Source of the DNA: Sphaerisporangium viridialbum
Lineage (GTDB): Bacteria; Actinomycetota; Actinomycetes; Streptosporangiales; Streptosporangiaceae
Length of the DNA: 64,000 nt
Reading direction: 5' to 3'
NCBI RefSeq assembly: GCF_049674955.1
Contig: NZ_CP187232.1
Coordinates: 7,688,001-7,752,000, forward strand
Part shown: piece by piece, positions 42,009 through 49,800 of the stretch
Layout: the number at the start of each line of letters is the position of its first letter
Position numbering within the stretch: the stretch's first letter is position 1
Notes under the pieces: generated by a model
Seen by the model: only the letters and a program-made list of their open reading frames with translations
What the model was told of the DNA's origin: nothing
Database searches by the model: none
Made by a program: the position numbers and the translations under genes

Positions 42009-42146
42009 TCCTTCGCGACCAGGGATCCTTCGCCACCTCTGATCCACCGCGACCCGCGACCCTTCGCCACCTCTGATCCACCGCGACCCGCGACCCTTCG
42101 CCGCCTTTGATCCACCGCGACCCGTGATCCTTCGCCGCCTCTGGCC
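41997..42146 (+). repeat. 34-bp tandem repeat seeded in the 3' end of the F420 gene
   Basis: CGCC(A/G)CCT(C/T)TGATCC recurs at 41997, 42031, 42065, 42099 and (partly) 42133, a strict 34-bp period. The first copy includes the last three codons and the stop codon of the oxidoreductase. The array therefore duplicates a gene end. Confidence 0.9.
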
Positions 42147-42170
42147 GTCCGCCGTCCTGCGACGGACGGC
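42144..42170. terminator. Candidate terminator between the F420 gene and Uma2 gene
   Basis: GCCGTCCG (42144-42151) and CGGACGGC (42163-42170) form a perfect 8-bp stem with an 11-nt loop between convergent genes, immediately after the repeat array. Confidence 0.55.
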
Positions 42171-42200
42171 ACCGCGCCCATCGCAGAAGGACGAGAGTGA

Positions 42201-42779
42201 TCAGCGGATGAACCTGCCAAGGTCGAGATCGATGTCGACATCGAACCCGACCACGGTCTTGAGCCGCTCGCGATGGATGCCGGTCGGCACATACGCCTTC
42301 ACACTGGGCTCCAGCTCGAAGGTGTAGACAACCGGCGCCTCGCCCTCCTGCTCGACACGCCAGAGATACCGGATGCCGGCATTGGAGTACTTGATCGGCT
42401 TGGTGGTCCGGTCTCTCTCCACCGACTCAGGCGACACCACCTCGATCACCAGGTGCACGTCCTCAGGCACGAACGAGGTCGTCCTCAGATTCGCCATCGC
42501 GGCGCGCCTCACGACCAGGATGTCCGGCTCAGGGCGTTGCCGCACACCCAGTGTCACGCTCATCTCCCGGACCACGAAAAGATCATCAGGAGGTGTGAGG
42601 TCACGCTCGAAGAGCCGGAGCATGAGCATATGAAAGGCGCTCCGCGGCGACATCATGATGAGTGACCCATCGATCAGCTCGACGTGCCTGGGCGCGTCGG
42701 GGGGAAGATGATCGAGCATGTCCGCGGTCCAGCCGCCGGGAGGTCCTGGGTAGAACCAATCAGGAAGCGCCGTGCTCAT
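42201..42779 (-). CDS. Uma2-family (DUF820) putative restriction-like endonuclease
   Basis: This 192-aa protein has the Uma2 fold: a HVELIDGSLIMMSPRSAFH block (first acidic residue), PEPDILVVRRAAM, and VHLVIEVVSPESVERDRTTK with the PD-(D/E)xK-type catalytic residues Asp, Glu and Lys. KPIKYSNAGIRYLWRV continues the core. Function in vivo is unknown; such genes are numerous in actinobacteria and cyanobacteria. The ATG at 42779 has GGAGGAGGAA upstream. Flanked by repeats on both sides. Confidence 0.85.
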   Translation of the reverse strand: MSTALPDWFYPGPPGGWTADMLDHLPPDAPRHVELIDGSLIMMSPRSAFHMLMLRLFERDLTPPDDLFVVREMSVTLGVRQRPEPDILVVRRAAMANLRTTSFVPEDVHLVIEVVSPESVERDRTTKPIKYSNAGIRYLWRVEQEGEAPVVYTFELEPSVKAYVPTGIHRERLKTVVGFDVDIDLDLGRFIR

Positions 42780-42895
42780 ATGGCTTCCTCCTCCTCCCGC
42801 GAAATCACCCGACAGCGCCATCTTGCCACGCACGGTGACAACAGCACTCCCCTAACGCCGGCCACCAGCAGCCCCCGCCCCAGCCCGTGATCTCA

Positions 42896-43060
42896 TGCGG
42901 GAGTCGTCTTGAGAATTTGCGCCCACCCGAACTGACGGGTGATCCGTGTGCTGCCCACCCACACCGTGGCCCCCACCAGCCCAGCGGAAAGGAACCCATC
43001 AGTCCCTGGATCCCTTTTGCATGGCGCCACCGGCCCCGCCGCCTGCCCAGCGGCACCCCG
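42896..43060 (+). repeat. Dispersed intergenic element, copy B
   Basis: Starts TGCGGGAGTCG, then GCCCACCC, the dyad CACCCG-AACTGA-CGGGTG, and ACGGGTGATCC (42935). A 31-bp core from 42935 is identical to copy C. The tail includes CCCTTTTGCATGGCGCCACC. Confidence 0.75.
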
Positions 43061-43109
43061 TTTCAGCCGGGTTCTGTCGCCACTACCTCATGTGACGGCA
43101 CCGGCTAGC

Positions 43110-43300
43110 GATCTCGTGCTGAAGCCCTCTTGGAGGGTTCGTGCCCACCCGTCACCCAATTGACGGGTGATCCGTGTGCTGCCCACCCACACCCTGGGTC
43201 ACACCAGCGCAGCGAATGGGAGACGCCCCCCTCTCCCTCTTGCGCATGCCACCCCCAACGCTTGCCCTCTTTTGCGCATGCCACTCCCAGCGCTTGCCCT
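43110..43300 (+). repeat. Dispersed intergenic element, copy C
   Basis: Contains the perfect dyad CACCCGTC (43146-43153) and GACGGGTG (43162-43169), then a 31-bp core identical to copy B from 43163. The tail has two ~32-bp units with TGCGCATGCCAC at 43241 and 43273. Confidence 0.75.
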
Positions 43301-43612
43301 TGCCCCATTCGTGCTCCGGCCGGCCATCCTTCGAAAGTCACGGACCCAAGACCCGCCCTGGTGATTCACCTGCCGCATTCGATGAGGTCAAATCCTGGGT
43401 GGGCAACACCCGGACCACCACCCAACCGCTCGACGGGAGGGCGAAAATAGATCCGTCGAACCTCCGCCGCCGGCCGTCCCCAACCGGCCCCCCTCCGGCT
43501 CGTCACTCCCTCGCCCCTCTCCTCCAGGCGGCCCAACTCTTGGGTGGGCTCAACGCTGGACCACTCGCAGGGGGTGGCCGGGTGCCGCGGGCGGTGGCTT
43601 GGTGGGGTCGGG

Positions 43613-44503
43613 TTACTCGAAGTCGTCGGGGATGTCGTCGGTGGGCTGGCCCTCGTTTTCCAGGGCCTCCCGTACGACGCGGTAGGCGAGGCTGCCGGAG
43701 TAGCCCTTGCGAGCCAGCATGCCCGCCAGCCGGCGTACCCGGGCGGCAGGCTCGAGGCCACGGGTGCCCGGGAGCTTGCGCTCGACGAGCCGCCGGGCGG
43801 TCTCCAGCTCCTGGTCGGGGTCGAGCTGGTCGACCGCGTCGCGCACGGTGTCCTCATCGACGCCGCGCTTGCGAAGCTCGGACGCGAGTGCCCGCCGGGC
43901 CAGGCCACGCCCGGCGTGACGAGAGCTCACCCATGCCTCGGCGAACGCCTCGTCGTCAATGAGCCCTACGTCGGAGAAGCGGGCGAGCACGGACTCCGCC
44001 GCGTCGTCGGGGATGTTCCTCTTGCGGAGCGCCTCGGCGAGCTGGGCCCTTGTACGCGGAGCCATGGTGAGCAGTCGCAGGCAGACGGCCCGTGCCACCG
44101 CCTCAGGATTCGCCGGAGGGCCCTCGGCGGCCGACGACCCCTCGACCGGCGCATCGAACCCAGCAAACCCACCCGCCCGACGACCCGACCAACCGGACCC
44201 ACCCGGCCGACCTGACCGACCCGCGCCGCCGTCCTCTGGACTGGACCTGTGCCCGGGTTCGGGGCCGTCCGGGGGCTCGGACATGGGTTGGGGCCAGGGG
44301 TCCCAGGAGGGGCGAGGTCGGTCGGGATCTGGTGAGTGGGCGGAGTCGCGGGGTCGTTTACGACCGCGCCGGCGCCCGCCAGGACCGTCGAGGCCAGGAC
44401 CGTCGAGGCCGGAGCTGCCGCGCCCCTCTTCGGGACCCTCCTCGATCCAGGCGCCCCAGTCCCCTGGCCGCAGGCGGCCAGGGGTGTCGTCGCTCGCAGG
44501 CAT
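43613..44503 (-). CDS. recX: Regulatory protein RecX with long N-terminal extension
   Basis: RecX inhibits RecA filaments. The 296-aa protein has a conserved RecX core from ~residue 135: AVCLRLLTMAPRTRAQLAEA, VLARFSDVGLIDDEAFAEAW, RGLARRALASELRKRGVDED and MLARKGYSGSLAYRVVREAL, three helical repeats. The first ~130 residues are disordered (Gly/Pro/Arg/Asp), including SGLDGPGLDGPG from a 15-bp DNA repeat. Most RecX proteins lack such an extension. The gene follows recA by 16 bp and should be co-transcribed. Confidence 0.93.
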   Translation of the reverse strand: MPASDDTPGRLRPGDWGAWIEEGPEEGRGSSGLDGPGLDGPGGRRRGRKRPRDSAHSPDPDRPRPSWDPWPQPMSEPPDGPEPGHRSSPEDGGAGRSGRPGGSGWSGRRAGGFAGFDAPVEGSSAAEGPPANPEAVARAVCLRLLTMAPRTRAQLAEALRKRNIPDDAAESVLARFSDVGLIDDEAFAEAWVSSRHAGRGLARRALASELRKRGVDEDTVRDAVDQLDPDQELETARRLVERKLPGTRGLEPAARVRRLAGMLARKGYSGSLAYRVVREALENEGQPTDDIPDDFE

Positions 44504-44519
44504 GTGAGATCAGCTCAGA

Positions 44520-45608
44520 TCAGACGTCACCCGGCTTGGGCGCCTTGCTGCCACGACCGGAGGGAGCGGGCGCGGCGGGAACGGTGGCCAGAGCCTCGGC
44601 GGGGCTGTCGAGGCGAGGCCCGACGCCGAGCTTCTCCTTGATCTTCTTCTCGATCTCGTTGGCGATGTCGGGGTTGTTCTTCAGGAAGTTACGGGCGTTC
44701 TCCTTGCCCTGCCCGAGCTGGTCGCCCTCGTATGTGTACCAAGCGCCGGCCTTGCGGACGAAGCCGTGCTCGACGCCCATGTCGATCAGGCCGCCCTCGC
44801 GGGAGATGCCGAAGCCGTAGAGGATGTCGAAGTCGGCCACCCGGAAGGGCGGGGCCATCTTGTTCTTCACGACCTTGACGCGGGTGCGGTTGCCGACCGC
44901 CTCGGTGCCGTCCTTGAGCGTCTCGATGCGGCGGACGTCGAGACGCACCGACGCGTAGAACTTGAGCGCCTTGCCACCGGTCGTGGTCTCGGGCGACCCG
45001 AACATGACGCCGATCTTCTCGCGGAGCTGGTTGATGAAGATCGCGGTCGTGCCGGTGTTGCTGAGGGCGCCGGCCACCTTGCGGAGGGCCTGGGACATCA
45101 GGCGGGCCTGGAGGCCCACGTGGCTGTCGCCCATCTCGCCCTCGATCTCGGCCTTCGGCACGAGGGCCGCGACCGAGTCGATGACCACGAGGTCGATCGC
45201 GCCGGAGCGGATCAGCATGTCGGCGATCTCAAGCGCCTGCTCACCGGTGTCGGGCTGGGAGACTAGGAGCGCGTCGGTGTCGACACCGAGCTTGCCGGCG
45301 TACTCGGGGTCGAGGGCGTGCTCCGCGTCGATGAACGCGGCGATGCCGCCGCCGCGCTGAGCGTTGGCGACGGCGTGGAGCGCCACGGTCGTTTTACCGC
45401 TGGACTCGGGGCCGTAGATCTCGACGATGCGGCCACGGGGGAACCCGCCGATGCCGAGCGCGACGTCGAGCGCGATGGCCCCGGTAGGAATGATCTCGAT
45501 GGGGGCTCGCGCGTCATCGCCGAGGCGCATGACAGAGCCCTTGCCGAACTGCCGCTCGATCTGAGCGAGAGCAGTCTCAAGGGCCTTCTCGCGGTCGTTG
45601 GCTGCCAT
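44520..45608 (-). CDS. recA: Recombinase A
   Basis: RecA catalyses strand exchange and activates LexA self-cleavage. The 362-aa protein has Walker A GPESSGKT (66-73), Walker B VVIDSVAALVPKAEIEG, L1 (GDSHVGLQARLMSQAL), L2 (FGSPETTTGGKALKFYASVR) and a C-terminal regulatory tail. The ATG at 45608 follows GGGGAGC; a longer frame to 45677 is not conserved. No intein is present. A SOS box overlaps its promoter. Confidence 0.99.
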   Translation of the reverse strand: MAANDREKALETALAQIERQFGKGSVMRLGDDARAPIEIIPTGAIALDVALGIGGFPRGRIVEIYGPESSGKTTVALHAVANAQRGGGIAAFIDAEHALDPEYAGKLGVDTDALLVSQPDTGEQALEIADMLIRSGAIDLVVIDSVAALVPKAEIEGEMGDSHVGLQARLMSQALRKVAGALSNTGTTAIFINQLREKIGVMFGSPETTTGGKALKFYASVRLDVRRIETLKDGTEAVGNRTRVKVVKNKMAPPFRVADFDILYGFGISREGGLIDMGVEHGFVRKAGAWYTYEGDQLGQGKENARNFLKNNPDIANEIEKKIKEKLGVGPRLDSPAEALATVPAAPAPSGRGSKAPKPGDV

Positions 45609-45712
45609 GGAGTGCTCCCCTGGAGGGTGTGTCGAAGTCGTTTCCGTCGCTTGCAAGCTACGGGCTGCCACCGACATTTTCCCGGAGTGGGCCCAGGGCC
45701 GTCGGCAAGTTC

Positions 45713-45734
45713 AATATAGCCGAACGATTGTTCG
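45713..45734 (-). promoter_or_regulatory. recA promoter -10 and SOS (LexA) box
   Basis: CGAAC-GATT-GTTCG (45721-45734) is a perfect actinobacterial/Gram-positive LexA site. On the minus strand TATATT (45713-45718) lies directly downstream as a -10 element, so LexA bound here would cover the -10/-35 region. The leader to recA is ~100 nt. Confidence 0.9.
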
Positions 45735-45906
45735 ATCACAGCTCAACGCCATCGGAGACCCGAACGCTTTCGAATCGGCGGAGCAGCGACGATGACGTGG
45801 AGGCGGAGGTCGGCCCGTACGTTCAGAGGCCAGTACGTCCAGAGGCCGGTGCCGCGAGCTTGACTCCGGCGGGCAGGCCGGCTGCCGGGCGTGGGAGCGA
45901 GGGGGG

Positions 45907-46101
45907 TCAGCGTAGGCGGGAGTCCACGTCGGTTACGCCGCACACGGCGCGCCAGACCTCTTTGGCGGACACGCCGTCGGCGAGGGCCTGCGTCACGGTG
46001 CGGCCGCCCAGCTCCGCGATCACGTAGTCACGCGCCCAGGACTCGGCATACCGCTCACCGAAGTGGCGGTTCATCCGGTTCCAGAATTCGGTCAGGCGCA
46101 T
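45907..46101 (-). CDS. DUF3046 family protein
   Basis: This 64-aa protein (MRLTEFWNRMNRHFGERYAE) has the conserved RDYVIAELGGRTVTQAL and VWRAVCGVTDVDSRLR blocks of DUF3046, found next to recA in actinobacteria. Role unknown. The ATG at 46101 follows a G-run; an 18-residue longer frame lacks conservation. It lies ~170 bp upstream of the recA SOS box. Confidence 0.9.
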   Translation of the reverse strand: MRLTEFWNRMNRHFGERYAESWARDYVIAELGGRTVTQALADGVSAKEVWRAVCGVTDVDSRLR

Positions 46102-46186
46102 CCCCCCAGTATGGTGCCGGAGACCACGTGGACGGACCGGGCCCTTAGGAGGCACCTCCCCCCGATCACGGTGCGGCGGTACGCGG

Positions 46187-46675
46187 TCACAGGACGCGGG
46201 TGCCGTACATCTCCCCCAGAGGGTCGGCGAGGAGCTCCAGGCGGGCGCCGTCGGGGTCGCGGAAGTAGATCGAGGCGTCGCTCTCCAGCTGATAGGGCAC
46301 GCCCGCCTCGTCCAGCTTGCCCCGGAGCATCTCCCACTTCCCGCGCTCCACGGAGATCGCGATGTGGTGCAGCCCGCCCAGCACCTCCTGGTACGGCCCG
46401 AGGTCCAGCCCCGGAAGATCGAAGAACGCCAGCAGGTTTCCGTTGCCGATGTCGAAGAAGAAGTGGCTGGACCCCCTGTAGTCGCGGTTCTCGAAGATCT
46501 CCGTCAGCGGGAACTCCAGGATCCCCTGGTAGAAGTCGATCGTCCGCTCGACGTCCGAGCAGATCAGCGCGAAGTGGTGAAGGCCGCGTGCGCTGCTCTC
46601 GGGGCGCCGCGCGCGAAGGTGCCGATCGCGGATGCGGTTTCTGGTCGCCTCGATGGCCGCGTAGTCGATGTCCAT
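46187..46675 (-). CDS. VOC-family (glyoxalase-like) protein
   Basis: This 162-aa single VOC domain has GLHHFALICSDVERTIDFYQ, FFFDIGNGNLLAFFD, GLHHIAISVERGKWE and IYFRDPDGARLELLADP. The HHFA, E/D and H metal-site pattern of glyoxalase/dioxygenase relatives is present, so it could be a metal-dependent enzyme. Substrate not recognised. The upstream ribosome site is weak. Divergent from lhr. Confidence 0.85.
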   Translation of the reverse strand: MDIDYAAIEATRNRIRDRHLRARRPESSARGLHHFALICSDVERTIDFYQGILEFPLTEIFENRDYRGSSHFFFDIGNGNLLAFFDLPGLDLGPYQEVLGGLHHIAISVERGKWEMLRGKLDEAGVPYQLESDASIYFRDPDGARLELLADPLGEMYGTRVL

Positions 46676-46819
46676 AGTTCAGGTGACGTCGCAGGCGGGC
46701 CCCATGTCAAGACTTGGGCGTTTCGTCCGAGTGCTGCATCTTCAGGAACTTTGTCCCGTCGAGCGCCCCGGGTACGGGCGATGGCGCGTTCTGTCGGTGG
46801 CGGGTTGCATGATGAAGCC

Positions 46820-49800
46820 GTGACCGGATCCGCGCTCGACCATTTCACGTCGGTGACCAGGCAATGGTTCACCGGCGCCTTCGCCGCGCCGACGGCCGCG
46901 CAGGAGGGGGCATGGCGGTCGATCGCGCGCGGTGACAACACGCTCGTGGTCGCGCCGACCGGGTCGGGCAAGACCCTCGCCGCCTTCCTGTGGTCCCTCG
47001 ACCGCCTCGCCGCCGAGCGGACGACCACCCCCGAGCCTGCGGAGACCCGATCTTCGAAGGCAGGGCGAGGGCAGGGGAAGGCCGGGGCGCGAGGGGAGCG
47101 CCCGGCGCGGCAGTGCCGCGTCGTCTATGTGTCGCCGCTGAAGGCGCTGGCGGTCGACGTCGAGCGCAACCTCAGAGCCCCGCTCGCGGGCCTCAAGCAG
47201 ACCGCCCGGCGCATGGGCCTGCCCGTCCCCGAGATCTCCGTGGCCATCCGGTCCGGCGACACCGCCGCGGAGGACCGCCGCCGTTTCGCCGCCGATCCCG
47301 CCGACATCCTGATCACCACCCCCGAGTCGCTCTACCTGCTGCTCACCAGCAGGGCACGTGACGCGCTGCGCGGGGTCGAGACGGTCATCGTCGACGAGGT
47401 GCACGCGGTCGCCGCCACCAAACGAGGCGTCCACCTCGCGCTCACCCTGGAGCGGCTCGACGCCCTGCTGGCCCGGCCGGCCCAGCGCGTCGGCCTGTCC
47501 GCCACCGTCCGCCCCGTGAGCGAGGTGGCGACTTTCCTGGGCGGCGCCCGCCCGACGACGGTCGTGCAGCCGCCCTCGGAGAAGGTCATCGAGGTGCGGG
47601 TGATCGTCCCCGTCGAGGACATGACCGAGCTCGACGGCGCGCCCCAGCAGCCCGCCCTGTCCGGCGAAGGCTCCGGTGAGGGTGGGGGTGACGGTGAGAC
47701 CCCGTGGTCGATGGAGCCTCCGGCGCGGCGGTCCATCTGGCCGCACGTGGAGGAGCATCTGCTCGATCTGATCGGGGCCCACCGTTCGACGATCGTGTTC
47801 GCGAACTCGCGGCGCCTCGCCGAGCGCCTGTGCGCGCGGCTCAACGAGCTGGCCTTCGAACGCATGGCGCCCCCGGCCGACGACCCCGTCACCGGTGACG
47901 GGCTCCCGCCCGGCGCGTGCTCACCGCCCGCGCTGCCCCCACCGGCCGTGGTCATGGCGCAGGCCGGTTCCACGAAGGGGGCGGTGCCCGAGATCGTGCG
48001 CGCCCACCACGGGTCGGTCTCCAAGGAGGAGCGGGCGCAGATCGAGGAGGCGCTGAAGTCCGGCCGCCTGCCCGCCGTGGTGGCGACCTCCAGCCTGGAG
48101 CTCGGCATCGACATGGGCTCGGTCGACCTGGTCGCCTGCGTGGAGGCGCCGCCCAGCGTCGCCAGCGGGTTGCAGCGCATCGGCCGGGCGGGCCACCAGG
48201 TCGGCGCCGTCTCCAGGGGCGTGATCTTCCCCAAGTACCGCGGCGACCTGGTCCAGACGGCCGTCGTGTCCGAGCGCATGAAGTCCGGCGAGATCGAGGA
48301 GATGCGCTATCCGCGCAACCCCCTCGACGTGCTGGCCCAGCAGATCGTGGCGATGTGCGCCCTCGACGAGTGGACGGTCGACGAGCTGGAGACGCTGGTC
48401 AGGCGGGCCGCCCCCTATGCCACGCTGCCCCGCAGCGCGCTCGAGGCCACGCTCGACATGCTCGCCGGGCGCTATCCCAGTGAAGAGTTCGCCGAGTTGC
48501 GCCCGCGCATCGTGTGGGACCGCGTGACCGGCCGCGTCACGGGCCGTCCCGGAGCCCAGCGCCTCGCGGTGACCAACGCCGGCACCATCCCCGACCGCGG
48601 CATGTTCGGCGTCTTCCTGGTCGGAGGCGACACCCGGGGCGGCGGCAGGAGGGTCGGCGAGCTCGACGAGGAGATGGTCTACGAGTCCCGGGTGGGCGAC
48701 GTCTTCGTGCTGGGCGCCACCTCCTGGCGCATCGAGGACATCACGGCCGACCGGGTGCTGGTCTCCCCCGCTCCCGGCCAGCCGGGCAAGCTGCCGTTCT
48801 GGCACGGCGACGCGCCGGGCCGTCCCGCCGAGCTGGGCCGGGCGCTCGGGGCGTTCCTGCGCGAGCTGTCCGGGGGCAAGACCGAGCGGCTCACCGAGGC
48901 CGGGCTCGACGCGTTCGCCGTCGGCAACCTCCTCGCCTATCTCGCCGAGCAGCGTGCGGCCACCGGTTACGTGCCCGACGATCGCACCCTGCTCGTCGAG
49001 CGCTTCCACGACGAGCTCGGCGACTGGCGCGTGGTGATCCACACCCCGTACGGTGCCCGCGTCCACGCGCCGTGGGCGCTCGCGATCGGGCGGCGGCTGC
49101 GCGAGCGGTACGACATCGACGTGCAGACCATGCACTCCGACGACGGCATCGTGCTGCGCATCCCCGACACGCTCGAAGGGGCGCCCACCGACGTGGCGAT
49201 CTTCGACGCCGACGAGATCGAGCAGATCGTCACCGAGGAGCTGGGCGGGTCGGCGCTGTTCGCGTCGCGGTTCCGCGAGTGCGCCGGCCGCGCGCTCCTG
49301 CTGCCCCGGCGCAGCCCTGGCAGGCGGTCTCCCCTCTGGCAGCAGCGGCAGCGGGCCGCCAACCTGCTGAAGGTCGCGAGCAAGTACGGCTCGTTCCCCG
49401 TGGTGCTCGAAACCATGCGCGAGTGCCTCCAGGATGTCTTCGACGTTCCGGGGCTGGTCCAGCTCATGCGCGACATCGGCGCCCGGCGCGTGCGGGTGGT
49501 GGAGGTGGAGACCGACCAGGCCTCGCCCTTCGCGGCGTCCATGCTCTTCGCCTACGTCGGCGCCTTCATGTACGAAGGGGACGCGCCGCTGGCGGAGCGC
49601 CGGGCCCAGGCGCTCGCCCTGGACACCCACCTGCTGGCCGAGCTGCTCGGGGAGGCCGATCTTCGCGAGCTGCTCGACCCCGATGTGGTGGCCGACACCG
49701 AGCGCGAGCTCGCCAGGCTCGACCGTCCCCTGCGCGACGCCGAGGACCTCGCCGACCTGCTGCGGACCCACGGCCCGTTGCAGGCGGAGGACGTCACGGT

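Larger units (their letters stand above)
42780..43612. other. 833-bp repeat-rich intergenic region before recX
   Basis: No coding pattern is convincing on either strand. It holds two direct copies of the dispersed element (42896 and 43110) with degenerate ~32-bp tails. Two further stretches, TGGGTGGGCAACACC near 43398 and TTGGGTGGGCTCAACGC near 43541, resemble the element's GCCCACCCA block in the opposite orientation. The last ~70 bp before the recX stop are GC-rich without features. Confidence 0.6.

Noticed and set aside
41997..42146. Possible CRISPR array or attachment site
   Set aside because: A strict 34-bp tandem period with the whole unit repeated and no spacers; no integrase is nearby.
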